The notes under the pieces: model-generated
Told to the model about the DNA's origin: nothing
The model's database searches: none
What the model saw: only the letters and a program-made list of their open reading frames with translations
In this document: positions 17,529 through 26,328 of the stretch, in pieces
How the letters are laid out: every line of letters starts with the position of its first letter
How positions within the stretch are numbered: the stretch's first letter is position 1
Assembly: GCF_902488535.1 (NCBI RefSeq)
Contig: NZ_CABTWO010000001.1
Location: 139,792-203,791 of the forward strand
Direction: 5' to 3'
DNA length: 64,000 bases
From: an uncultured Mobiluncus sp.
GTDB taxonomy: Bacteria; Actinomycetota; Actinomycetes; Actinomycetales; Actinomycetaceae
Made by a program: the position numbers and the translations under genes

Positions 17529-18752
17529 TCACGAAATGAGGTCCTCAATCGTGGACACCACCACCGGCACAATCCCCAGCGCAAAAAACGCCGGCAGCAG
17601 GCACACCCCCAGGGGAATCATCAGCCGCACCCCCAAACGTTCCGCCGCGTCCAAAGCCCGGTGAATCTCCGCGGCCCGAGTCCGCGAAGCCCCGCGCACC
17701 AGCAGCGGCACCGGGGATGCGCCCTCCTCCCACGCCGGCTGCAACACGGTGGCCAAATCAACCCACTTGGTATCCGCCTGCGCCCACGCCTCATCCCAGT
17801 CCGCCCCCAACAGCAGCATTCGCGCCACCACCGCCAAATCCGCCTCCTCGCTGGCGACGGACACAGCTTGCAGGGTGGACGTCAATGACACTCCGTTTTG
17901 TTGACAGGCCGCGATGATGTCCATCGCCAAAGTCGGATCGAGGCCCGGCGTGGGGCTGCCGGTAGCCTTGCGAATCATGGCTGCTGACCACAGGTTTCCC
18001 ACCACCATCAGACTCAAACCGATGACAAAAACCCAGGTATTGATACCGCCCCGAAAAGCCATATCGATGACATCCACCCCGATAAACTGGGCCATTCCCA
18101 GCGCCGCCAAAGGCAACACCCCCAGCAGGCGAGCGGTAGCTTTGGGGCCGACCTGCGCGGTGTGACGTTTCGCCGCGGTCTCTAGCGTGGCGGCAATCCC
18201 GTCGGCAACCCGGTTCAAAATCTCGGCCAAAGGGGCTCCGACCTGGGTCGCTACCTGGGTGGCAATCAACATACCCCGCAAGGCTTGAGCGGCCGCTTCC
18301 GGGTGACGCACCCGAGCCAGCGGGTTTGTTTCCGCCTCTCGCCCCGCCCGCAAGTAAACGAAGCGTTCCCGCAGTCCCGGCCGCGGATGAGCCACAAAGG
18401 CTTGTATCGCGGCGAAATCCAGACGCGCATCCAGGCGATGCAAGGTGGTGGCCCAGGCATTTTCAATGCTGGCTCCTGCCTCTAAACGAGTGGCGATTTC
18501 TGCACACAGCAGCCCCACGTCCAAATCCCTCAGCCCCCGTGGCACCTGGCGCTCGCTTCGCCTGGAAAACACAGTGAACCAGGGTGCTGCGCCTCCCGAA
18601 CGTTTTGCGCCGCGAACACCCCTTGCGGCGCGGGAGGACAGGTCGCGTGGTTGCGGTTCACGCCCGCTGCGTGAACCCATCCCCGCTAACAGTCCCGCAC
18701 CTGCCAGCAGCACCACGGCCACCACCACGGTAACCAGCTGTGTCGAATCCAT
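17529..18752 (-). CDS. Type II secretion F-domain protein (TadB/TadC-like)
   Basis: 407-residue inner-membrane platform protein of the Tad apparatus. It begins MDSTQLVTVVVAVVLL (TM1), then a cytoplasmic region with two T2SSF-like repeats: CAEIATRLEAGASIENAW early, and AACQQNGVSLTSTLQAV late, each followed by hydrophobic helices, ending with a helix at the C-terminus. The size and two repeats suggest a merged TadB-TadC. ATG at 18752 overlaps the tadA stop (TGATG), so translation is coupled. Confidence 0.8.
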   Translation of the reverse strand: MDSTQLVTVVVAVVLLAGAGLLAGMGSRSGREPQPRDLSSRAARGVRGAKRSGGAAPWFTVFSRRSERQVPRGLRDLDVGLLCAEIATRLEAGASIENAWATTLHRLDARLDFAAIQAFVAHPRPGLRERFVYLRAGREAETNPLARVRHPEAAAQALRGMLIATQVATQVGAPLAEILNRVADGIAATLETAAKRHTAQVGPKATARLLGVLPLAALGMAQFIGVDVIDMAFRGGINTWVFVIGLSLMVVGNLWSAAMIRKATGSPTPGLDPTLAMDIIAACQQNGVSLTSTLQAVSVASEEADLAVVARMLLLGADWDEAWAQADTKWVDLATVLQPAWEEGASPVPLLVRGASRTRAAEIHRALDAAERLGVRLMIPLGVCLLPAFFALGIVPVVVSTIEDLIS

Positions 18753-20209
18753 CAGCGCACCCCCTGAGTACCCGCAAATTCGTGGGCGGACAGGTTCGGC
18801 ACCTGATTGCGCTCCCCCACAGGATTCCATTCCAGGTGGGGAACTTGCCATTTCGGTGGCGGTGTTGGGGTGGCAACCCGGCTGGTTTCTGCCAGTTCCG
18901 GTTCTGGGTGAAAAATTTCTGGGTCTGTATGCACAAGTTCGAGTTTTGGGTTTGCGTGTTCCGGTCTCGGGGTCACAAGGTCGTTGCTGCGGCTGGTCGT
19001 GTCCGCCCCGGTGGCGGGGGAGCCTACCGCAGGGGAAACAGTCGGCGCGGGATCCAATGGTGGTTCGGGCAACTCAAACTGGGCGGCAAAGTCCCGCCAG
19101 CCCTCCAACCGTTGCACCGCCCCGGTCTGGGGATCGAAATCCAACACCGCTTTTGCCGCCAACGCCCCGTCAGAACCGCGCGTCAGACGTGCCAACTGCA
19201 CCACCGCGCGACGCACCCGCCCGTCCTGATCACGAAACCGGCGCAGATGCACGATGACATCGAAAGCCGGCAGGGATTGGGCGCACAAAGCCTCGCGGCT
19301 CATACCCGCCAAAGCCCCCAGAGCCTCCAAACGCGCCGGCACCTCCAGCGCCGAATTGGCGTGAACCGTCGCCCAACCGCCGCGGTGACCCGTGTTCAAC
19401 GCGGACAGCATCTCCCGCACTTCGCCACCCCTGGCCTCACCCAAAATCAAACGATCCGGGCGCATTCGCATCGCGGCCTTCACCAAGTCGGACAAAGACA
19501 CCCCGCCAGCCCCCTGCACATTGGCACCCCGTGCCTGCAGATGAACCACGTGCGGGTGGGCCGGGCGCAGCTCCGAAACCTCCTCGATACAGATGAGACG
19601 CTCATCTGGGGCCGCCAACCCCAACAAACAAGCCAACAAAGTCGTTTTCCCCGTGCCGGTAGCCCCGGTTATCAACCCCGAAGCCCGCACCTGCACCAAT
19701 TGGCGCAGCACTTCAGCGAGCCAGGGGGAAACCATGCCAGATGCCACCACCGCCTCCAAAGGCAGAGCCACCGGACTGGGCACCCGCAACGAAATCACGG
19801 TCGAATCCCCTGACAGCGGCGGTAACACGGCGTGCAGACGCACTCCCGAAGGCAGGGTCGCATCGACAATCGGGGTCGCGTCATCGAGCCGTTGCCCGGC
19901 CGCGGCCGCCATCCGCACCGCCGCCCGGCGCAGAGACAGCGCCGAACCCATGCAGAAATCCGGGACTTTTTCCAATCCCGCACCGGCATCTATCCAAGCC
20001 TCTTCGGGGCCATTGACCAGCAAATCCGTGACTCCGGGTCGAGTCAGCAGGGAACCGAGCGGCTCATCGACCCCCTCCAAGGATTGGCGCAGCCCGCGGG
20101 CGCCCTGTGCTAACTCGCCGGTTGTGGTGGCTGCCGGAGCCGTCTGTAAAACGGCCTGTGCCGGATCCAAACCGCCCGCGACCAGGCGTCTCATCTCACT
20201 AATGTTCAT
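18752..20209 (-). CDS. tadA: Secretion ATPase, TadA/CpaF type
   Basis: 485-residue hexameric ATPase powering the Tad/Flp machine. The Walker A motif GATGTGKTT is at residues 182-190, the Asp box region at ICIEEVSELRP, Walker B-like RLILGEARGGE, and the His-box at ATVHANSA. The last 90 residues are a Pro/Glu/Thr-rich tail not needed for the ATPase fold. It lies 14 bp after the Ssd-like gene. Confidence 0.9.
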   Translation of the reverse strand: MNISEMRRLVAGGLDPAQAVLQTAPAATTTGELAQGARGLRQSLEGVDEPLGSLLTRPGVTDLLVNGPEEAWIDAGAGLEKVPDFCMGSALSLRRAAVRMAAAAGQRLDDATPIVDATLPSGVRLHAVLPPLSGDSTVISLRVPSPVALPLEAVVASGMVSPWLAEVLRQLVQVRASGLITGATGTGKTTLLACLLGLAAPDERLICIEEVSELRPAHPHVVHLQARGANVQGAGGVSLSDLVKAAMRMRPDRLILGEARGGEVREMLSALNTGHRGGWATVHANSALEVPARLEALGALAGMSREALCAQSLPAFDVIVHLRRFRDQDGRVRRAVVQLARLTRGSDGALAAKAVLDFDPQTGAVQRLEGWRDFAAQFELPEPPLDPAPTVSPAVGSPATGADTTSRSNDLVTPRPEHANPKLELVHTDPEIFHPEPELAETSRVATPTPPPKWQVPHLEWNPVGERNQVPNLSAHEFAGTQGVR

Positions 20210-20223
20210 CGTCGTGTCCTTTG

Positions 20224-21375
20224 TTACAAATGCAGCAGACTTGCCGCGAGGTTCTCTGTGAGGTGCGCCACTTTTCGGGGCAGCGGGGCGATGAGCCCGT
20301 CACAGCCGAAACTGTCCCAAATGCGTGCCGAATAGGACCAGTCTGAAACGGCGATTTCTGGGTGAATTCCGCGCAATGCCCGGCGGGCTTGACGCGGGGG
20401 CAAACCTCCGCCCGGAACCACGACGAGGTGTGCGGGGCAGGGCAAGTCCGGGGGTAGCGTTTCCCAAGCCAGCAGCGCCGCCCGGGAATAATCCGCAACC
20501 CACACGACAGCATCCGTCCCCACTGTTCCGCGCGGCATCCCCGCCCCGGATAGCACCTGCGCGCCGGCGCCGGAACCCAAATCCAGTACTAGGCACGGGA
20601 AAATCCCCGCCAAATCGCGCATCACACCCGGAACAGTTTCGGCACGGACTAGGGACCCCGAACCGCCCAGCAACGCTACGTTTTCCCACGTCGGCAGTCC
20701 CGCCGCCGCGCGAAACCCCGGAATTTGTCCCGTAACCTGCCAAGCGTTCCAATCCAAATCCGCCCCGCTGACCGGCGCCACCCAGGCGTCTAAGGGCAGG
20801 TAGGAGCCACTGCAGTCCACCCAACAAACCGGGGGAGTGCCGCTGTGCCCCTCGCCGTCGCCAATAGAGTCGCGACCGGTCGCATAGCTGCCCCCGAGCC
20901 CTCTGTTTCGGTTACGCCCGCTTTCTCGCGTGTGTTCACGAGTGTGTTCGCTACCGGTTTCGCCCTCTGCCGCCACCGCGAGGGCGCGCGCCAGCAACCC
21001 CGCAATGACCGTCGTATTGACTCCGGGCACCAGGCCGCGAACCGCCACGGTGAAAGCGTTGCCGGACTGCTGGAGCATGAGGCTCAGCACTTCGCGTTCA
21101 TCAGCGGGCAACACCAGAGCGGGCCCGGCCTCTGCGCCCCCGCTGGTCTCACCTTGCAGACTCACCAGGTAGGTTCCCCCCGCGAGCCTGCCTGGACAGG
21201 CGGCAGCCGCTTGGGTAGAGCAAAAGACCGGGCCGGGCCACGTCCCGGACCAGTTTCGCGGTGCTATGACCCGCAAATCGGCGCCCGCCAGCGTAGCGAG
21301 CATTTCGAGCTGCTCCCGCCACGCTTTCTCGTGCGGTTCGCACAGCAGCGTCACCGTTTTGGAGGTATTGACCAT
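20224..21375 (-). CDS. Ssd/TadZ-like (CpaE-related) ParA-fold protein with lost P-loop
   Basis: 383 residues, first gene of the Tad operon, where actinobacteria carry the septum-site-determining-like protein (Rv3660c-type). The fold is suggested by VRGLVPGVNTTVIAGLLARALA (degenerate Walker A without the lysines), WVDCSG (switch-like strand), LVLDLGSG and VVWVADYSRAALLAWE. The missing P-loop lysine means ATP binding is doubtful. A Glu/Arg-rich low-complexity insert lies around residues 145-175. ATG at 21375. Role inferred: placing or regulating the Tad machine. Confidence 0.68.
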   Translation of the reverse strand: MVNTSKTVTLLCEPHEKAWREQLEMLATLAGADLRVIAPRNWSGTWPGPVFCSTQAAAACPGRLAGGTYLVSLQGETSGGAEAGPALVLPADEREVLSLMLQQSGNAFTVAVRGLVPGVNTTVIAGLLARALAVAAEGETGSEHTREHTRESGRNRNRGLGGSYATGRDSIGDGEGHSGTPPVCWVDCSGSYLPLDAWVAPVSGADLDWNAWQVTGQIPGFRAAAGLPTWENVALLGGSGSLVRAETVPGVMRDLAGIFPCLVLDLGSGAGAQVLSGAGMPRGTVGTDAVVWVADYSRAALLAWETLPPDLPCPAHLVVVPGGGLPPRQARRALRGIHPEIAVSDWSYSARIWDSFGCDGLIAPLPRKVAHLTENLAASLLHL

Positions 21376-21561
21376 GCCCCCCAGTTTTCGTCCCCGACCG
21401 GCATGGCAAAAGCAGAAAAATTTTTACCTGTGGAAAACCCCGAAATCGCGGCCTTGTGGATAACTCAATAAAACATGGCACAAACTGGGAAAACCGCTAA
21501 AACTTGACCCAATTTTGGGGAAGTTAAGTATCGCTGTAGCCCCGCGTTATACAATGGCTCG

Positions 21562-23175
21562 GTGTCCGATAACCTTCCACAGCCTCCCAGGAATCCGGTT
21601 CCCGGGCAGACCGGCGGCTCGCAGCGCCGCCGCCAGGAGCAACCGGCGCCTCCTCATGCCCGCCCGCAGGCCCCGGCTAATTCCTTGCAGCCTGCGCAAA
21701 CATCTGGCAATCCGCCTGTTCCCTCCCAGCTTTCGAGCCAAAAAACGGTTCAGCCACGAGTGTTGCCGTCCCGTTCCGCGGTGCGGCGCGGATTGGTGAC
21801 TCCCCCGGGGCAGAGCGCCGCGACCCCACAACCCAACGTCCAGCCCGGTCAGGCAAATCCCGAGGGCGCAGTATCCCCGGTGATTCCCTCACCCCAGCCC
21901 GCTCAGCCCGCTCAACCCGCCCAGTCCCACCCCGCTCCGCTCACCCCGACCGCCGCCGGCACCCCGACCGTCTTGCCGGACGTAGGCATCGATGAGGCCG
22001 AAGCCGCAGCTTGGCGGATCGAACTCGCTGCCGCCGCAGCTCAAAACGAAGTCGAACAGGTCCCCGAGGACTTGAGCCCCGAACCCGCCCCCCCGGAGGC
22101 ACCCTCCAAGCGCCCCGGCACCTGGAAACGGTTGGCTTACCTGCGCGATCAGTCTCGTACCCTAGCGAAAACGGGAGCCCCGAATCCTCCACCCAGCACC
22201 TTGCGCGCCAACCTCATCGGGATTCTCACCGGCCTACTGGTGGCGCCCATCTCGATGATGTTCCTGATTTGGGGTACGAAAACCGTAATGGACGCCAGTT
22301 ACGGCGCGGGAGTTGTCGCCATCTTTTTGGGGATTTTTGAAATCTTGGCCGGAACCGCGCTGCTGTCAATAACCGGCGTGGTCACGGGCTACTATTCGTC
22401 ACTGTCCTGGGCCATTTCTGCGCTCTGGCCAGTGTTGCTGACCGTCCTGGCCAGCCCGATTCGCGGCTTGGTCGCCACCCACAACGACACTTTGACAGGA
22501 GCCTCGCAGTACTCGCTGTGGTGGGATTTCCTCGATGGAGTTTCCACGTTGACAGCATCCGGATTATTCCCCACCATGGCAATAGTCATGGTCGGGGCAT
22601 CTTTGGCGTCTCAGATTGCCTATCTGGAGGGGCGGGACTTTGCCCTGCAGGAGCATCAGCTCCGCGAAATTAACGACCGCGAACCTGGCGCTCCCATCGC
22701 CCCGCCGTCACGCCTGAAGAACCACATTCTGGCGATTGTGGTGGCTGTCATCTGCACGATTGCGGGAATGCTAGCGCTAATCCCACTGCATGACCGTTTG
22801 GCGATTATCACCGGAGCCACCGGACATTTGTCCAAGTTACCGGCGGTCGCGACTTACGGGCTGCCGATTCTGGGCATCCTCATGCTGTTCATAGCGGTTT
22901 ATTCGGGTTCCCGCTCCGCCGCCGGCTTACTGTTTGCGGGCGTGACCTGCGGTATTATCCCCGGTATAATTCTGGCTTTCGGCGAGGCCTCAACTTCTGG
23001 GTGGGCCGAACGCCTGGTCAGGTTCCTTTCGGACCACCTCACGGCCTCCATGCACGTTTCCGGTGGACCGCTGACGACCTTCGGTTTTGTGCTCATTGCC
23101 TGCGCTTTGACGTTGTGGTGGTGCCGGCAAGCCGGGCAACGCGACGAAAAGGCAGACCTCGCCGTCCAGTCCTAG
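21562..23175 (+). CDS. Proline-rich multi-pass membrane protein of unknown function
   Basis: 537 residues. Residues 1-195 are Pro/Gln/Ala-rich and disordered; from about 200 there are roughly eight hydrophobic segments, starting LIGILTGLLVAPISMMFLIWG. No catalytic motif seen. The start is GTG at 21562; TATACAAT at 21548-21555 lies only 6 bp upstream, so the transcript may be leaderless. The next gene has the same plan (acidic/proline-rich N-terminus plus C-terminal membrane helices), so the two may be related in role. I do not recognise the family. Confidence 0.7.
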   Translation: MSDNLPQPPRNPVPGQTGGSQRRRQEQPAPPHARPQAPANSLQPAQTSGNPPVPSQLSSQKTVQPRVLPSRSAVRRGLVTPPGQSAATPQPNVQPGQANPEGAVSPVIPSPQPAQPAQPAQSHPAPLTPTAAGTPTVLPDVGIDEAEAAAWRIELAAAAAQNEVEQVPEDLSPEPAPPEAPSKRPGTWKRLAYLRDQSRTLAKTGAPNPPPSTLRANLIGILTGLLVAPISMMFLIWGTKTVMDASYGAGVVAIFLGIFEILAGTALLSITGVVTGYYSSLSWAISALWPVLLTVLASPIRGLVATHNDTLTGASQYSLWWDFLDGVSTLTASGLFPTMAIVMVGASLASQIAYLEGRDFALQEHQLREINDREPGAPIAPPSRLKNHILAIVVAVICTIAGMLALIPLHDRLAIITGATGHLSKLPAVATYGLPILGILMLFIAVYSGSRSAAGLLFAGVTCGIIPGIILAFGEASTSGWAERLVRFLSDHLTASMHVSGGPLTTFGFVLIACALTLWWCRQAGQRDEKADLAVQS

Positions 23176-23315
23176 CCGGTTTTTCCACGGTGTTCACAAG
23201 GGGTTTGCCCCGGTTTTTTCGTTGCTTTCTTCGGTTTTCCCCAGCGCGCCTGGTGAGATTGGCTGGGTTCGTGCGCTAACGTGTTTTCCGAGGTGACTGA
23301 CGAAGGGAGACTCCC

Positions 23316-24497
23316 GTGACCGAAGAAAATCAGCCGGCAGAATTGCCTGACTACCTGCGCGACTCATCCGAGGACGCCGATAAGACCTTGGACGAGGAAG
23401 TTGATGCCGCCAAGGCTTGGGCTGAGGCTTTTGCCGAGTCCGGCGAAGACTCCGATATCGACCCGGAGGCAGACCCGCAGACTGAACCAATCGCCGAGCA
23501 GCCAGTTAGCGACCCGGTTGAGGACAGCGAACCCGAGGGTCAGTCAACCACCGTTGGTTCAGATAACGACGAAAACTTGGTTACCCCGCAGGCTCCAGTG
23601 ACAGAGGGAGACGCCCCCGCGCCGGAACCCGAGCCGGAACCTGACTCGATGAGTGACACCTCTACGCAGGCCTGGTCCTCTTTCTTGAACGAAGAAACTA
23701 TGGCGGAAACTAAAGATTCTCCCACTGACGTGGTTGACTCTGATGTTCCGGATACGGCGCCCGCGCAACCCACCGAGGAACTGGAAACCACGGTGGTGCG
23801 CCGCAAATCCCTCTTGGGAACGGAACCCGAAGCGGCCCCTGGGGCTGGCGCGGCACCGACAGACGCCGCCAACGAAACCCCGGAGGAAGTCGACCCACAA
23901 TGGCAACCACGTCAACCAGAACTTTTGGGTAACGAAGACAAAAAGCTCAATGAATCCACGATGCTGGCCGGAGCCTCCATCAAACCGGCGAAAATCAGCC
24001 GGGCCGGGGCGCACGCCTGGTCCTTGCTGATTAGCCTCATCGGGGTGCCCCTAGCGTGGGCATTCCTGCGCCACGCGGGAGGACTGCTCTACGGTTCAAA
24101 CCATTCCGCTTGGGATACGGGCAAATATTCTGTGGAAGGGCTCGTCTTCCTGATTCTGGGTCTGGTGGCAGTCATAGTCATCGGGAGCTTTGTGCGACTG
24201 TCCTCGCTGGGAATGTTCGTGTCGGGAATCTTATTTACCGTCCTGGGCGGCGCCTTCGTGGTGGTTCCGGGAGCGATGAAAAGTGCGGTAGGCACCAGTT
24301 TGCAGGGAATGCAGGACAGCCCGGTGATGGCGTTGAAGGTGCTGGGTTACCTCATTGAGTCAGCCGGGGCATCGGGACAATTCCTCGTCATCGGCATCCT
24401 GTTGATAATGATTGGCGTGGTGGGACATTCCGCCCGCCGCAAGGGCCGGGTTGACCAAATCGCCGACAAGGCTTTGGCTCGCGCCGAAAACGCTTAG
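23316..24497 (+). CDS. Membrane protein with long acidic N-terminus, unknown function
   Basis: 393 residues. The first 220 are rich in Asp, Glu, Pro and Thr (likely disordered); four hydrophobic helices follow (for example AWSLLISLIGVPLAWAFL and VEGLVFLILGLVAVIVIGSFV), ending in a short basic tail. GTG at 23316 has a GAAGGGAGA ribosome binding site. It follows the preceding membrane protein by 140 bp and precedes the Crp-like regulator by 40 bp. No recognised domain. Confidence 0.7.
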   Translation: MTEENQPAELPDYLRDSSEDADKTLDEEVDAAKAWAEAFAESGEDSDIDPEADPQTEPIAEQPVSDPVEDSEPEGQSTTVGSDNDENLVTPQAPVTEGDAPAPEPEPEPDSMSDTSTQAWSSFLNEETMAETKDSPTDVVDSDVPDTAPAQPTEELETTVVRRKSLLGTEPEAAPGAGAAPTDAANETPEEVDPQWQPRQPELLGNEDKKLNESTMLAGASIKPAKISRAGAHAWSLLISLIGVPLAWAFLRHAGGLLYGSNHSAWDTGKYSVEGLVFLILGLVAVIVIGSFVRLSSLGMFVSGILFTVLGGAFVVVPGAMKSAVGTSLQGMQDSPVMALKVLGYLIESAGASGQFLVIGILLIMIGVVGHSARRKGRVDQIADKALARAENA

Positions 24498-24537
24498 CCC
24501 CAGGCGGCAATCCAGAGTTTAGACGAGGAAGTCTTCG

Positions 24538-25458
24538 GTGGCACGAAACAGCGGTTTAGCAGGCCTCGGCGCAGTGTGGGCCGAGGTGGTGGCGGGACTG
24601 GGCGCCAGAGCGCGTGAGGCCGATTTGGATCCACGTTTTCGCCTGGCTGCCGAGGGTAGCGTCCAAGACCGGATTTTTCACCTGCACTCGGGGAAAGTTA
24701 AGCTGACCCGCGCCACTTCTATGGGCCGCGATCACCTGCTGGAAGTCCTGGGACCAACCGACACATTCGGCCTCAACGCCCTCACGGATGACCCTGTGGA
24801 GGAATTTGACGATTCCAATTCTGTCCAGCGCTCTGCCGCCGCACCGAAACAGCCCGACGATTCGGGAAACGCCACCCCCAACAGTACCCACCGTTCAGCG
24901 GGACAAAACGCAGCTCGAACCTGGTTTGCCACCGCAACCACCCTGGAACCGGTACACCTGGACTGGGTCTTAGTGACGGATGCCCGGGAATACTTGGCAA
25001 AACACCAGGGACTGCACCTGGAGCTGCTACGCGCCCTGAACCGGCAAACTGAGCTGCTCTACCAGCGCACTATGGCCCTGCGGGACGTGGACGTGCCGGG
25101 ACGTATCGCGGCGGCACTGCTGGAACTGATGGAGCGGTTCGGACAACCGTTGGAAGCCGAAACCGCAAACCAACCCCGACCAACCGAGGAAAGCCTCACC
25201 GGAGGGCAAATGTCAGGACAAATGGCGCCTCCCGCCGCGGTCACAAGCAGCGGAAACCCGCCTCGAGCCGCTTTTCCTGTCGGCGGGGTGCGGCTACCGC
25301 ACGGACTGACTCAACTGGAGTTAGGACAAATGGCCGGAGCCAGCCGAGAGACGGCCAACAAGGTGCTGGCAGACTTTATCGCCCGCGGCTGGATTGTTCA
25401 AAAGCGCAGGTCAATCATCATTATGAATGAGGAGCGGCTGCGGTATCGGGCCTCGTAG
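24538..25458 (+). CDS. Crp/Fnr-family regulator with disrupted ligand pocket
   Basis: 306 residues, about 80 more than usual. The N-terminal beta-roll is recognisable (RIFHLHSGKVKLTRA, HLLEVLGPTDTFG), the dimer helix runs LLRALNRQTELLYQRTMALRDV (about 164-185), and the winged helix is HGLTQLELGQMAGASRETANKVLADFIARGWI (about 255-287), typical of actinobacterial GlxR-like proteins. The phosphate-binding cassette is not: FGE is FGL (77-79) and about 45 residues of polar filler (85-127) separate it from RTWFATA. A second insert lies at about 204-248. GTG at 24538 after GAGGAAG. Probably a DNA-binding regulator that does not sense cAMP in the usual way. Confidence 0.8.
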   Translation: MARNSGLAGLGAVWAEVVAGLGARAREADLDPRFRLAAEGSVQDRIFHLHSGKVKLTRATSMGRDHLLEVLGPTDTFGLNALTDDPVEEFDDSNSVQRSAAAPKQPDDSGNATPNSTHRSAGQNAARTWFATATTLEPVHLDWVLVTDAREYLAKHQGLHLELLRALNRQTELLYQRTMALRDVDVPGRIAAALLELMERFGQPLEAETANQPRPTEESLTGGQMSGQMAPPAAVTSSGNPPRAAFPVGGVRLPHGLTQLELGQMAGASRETANKVLADFIARGWIVQKRRSIIIMNEERLRYRAS

Positions 25459-25491
25459 AACAAACGCGGCACCCCCGCAGACGGCACCGAG

Positions 25492-25650
25492 CTACGCCAA
25501 GGGGCGTTTGAAGTAAGCGACCAGGGAATCCCCACCGCCCGGCCCGGGCACTATCGCCACCAGTTCCCAACCGTCCGCGCCGAATTGGTCCAGAATCGCT
25601 TTCGTATTGTGCACCATCACCGGTGCCGTCAAGTATTCCCACTTCGTCAT
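25492..25650 (-). CDS. DUF4177-like microprotein
   Basis: 52 residues, read leftward from ATG at 25648-25650 to TAG at 25492-25494. The protein opens MTKWEYLTAPV, has ILDQFGADGWELVAIV in the middle and ends SLVAYFKRPLA. The WEY...DGWELV...FKR pattern is that of DUF4177 proteins, which are widespread small proteins of unknown role. It lies between the convergent Crp-like gene and whiB on the same strand as whiB, 75 bp downstream of it. Confidence 0.72.
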   Translation of the reverse strand: MTKWEYLTAPVMVHNTKAILDQFGADGWELVAIVPGPGGGDSLVAYFKRPLA

Positions 25651-25725
25651 GAACTCAGCCTAAACCGTGGCGGGTCGAGCCGGAAACCGACCGCCTCACT
25701 CTTGAGACATAAACACTGGTGAAAG

Positions 25726-26085
25726 CTACTTTGAGAGCGCTGCTGGACGGCGCGAGGCGCGAACGTGAGCCAGCACGTGGGGGGCGTGCTTGGTGCGCAG
25801 CTCCGCCGCTAGCTCATCATCGGCTTCACGCAGCCAGGTTTCCCAGGAACGCACCTCGGGATAACGGCGCAACATGGCGCGACGCTCCCGTTCGGTCAAA
25901 CCGCCCCAAACCCCGAAAGAAGCGCGGGAATCTAGCGCATCGGCTAGGCATTCCAAGCGGACGGGGCATCCGTAACACATAGAACGGACTTCACGTTGGG
26001 CTGCACCTTGAACAAAAAGTTGATCCGGCGGGCAATCTGCACACAGTGCTTTAGCTGCCCATGTTTGGTCTCCATTGACTGACAT
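25726..26085 (-). CDS. whiB: WhiB-family iron-sulfur transcription factor
   Basis: 119 residues. WhiB proteins bind a [4Fe-4S] cluster with four cysteines: here ALC (Cys15) and CYGCPVRLEC (Cys37, Cys40, Cys46); an extra Cys18 follows the first. The GVWGG turn and basic ERERRAMLRR segment match the family's sigma-factor/DNA-binding end. The C-terminus is longer than in WhiB1. Divergent from the penicillin-binding protein gene across 243 bp of AT-rich DNA. WhiB is restricted to actinobacteria and their phages, which dates the phylum call. Confidence 0.92.
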   Translation of the reverse strand: MSVNGDQTWAAKALCADCPPDQLFVQGAAQREVRSMCYGCPVRLECLADALDSRASFGVWGGLTERERRAMLRRYPEVRSWETWLREADDELAAELRTKHAPHVLAHVRASRRPAALSK

Positions 26086-26328
26086 ATGAATCTTTCTTTC
26101 TCGAAAGCCAGCTTGCCTTTAACACCTTAGCCGCCGGTCAAAGGAATTTCAAGGGTGATTTTTTGTAAATTTTCCGGGACAGATTTTACCCTGAGCATAC
26201 TGAGTCTTTTTCCAATCATCACCAGGAGCGTGAAAAATCTTTGCCCAAAAGCGGCCAGGTGACGTTTTCAGGTGGTGCTGCCTGAGTTTAATTTAGAAAG
26301 AATCACGCCCGACCTTTAGGATTGACCT

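Noticed and set aside
18740..19813. Plus-strand open frame antisense to tadA
   Set aside because: tadA has a Walker A motif and full family resemblance; the antisense frame has none.
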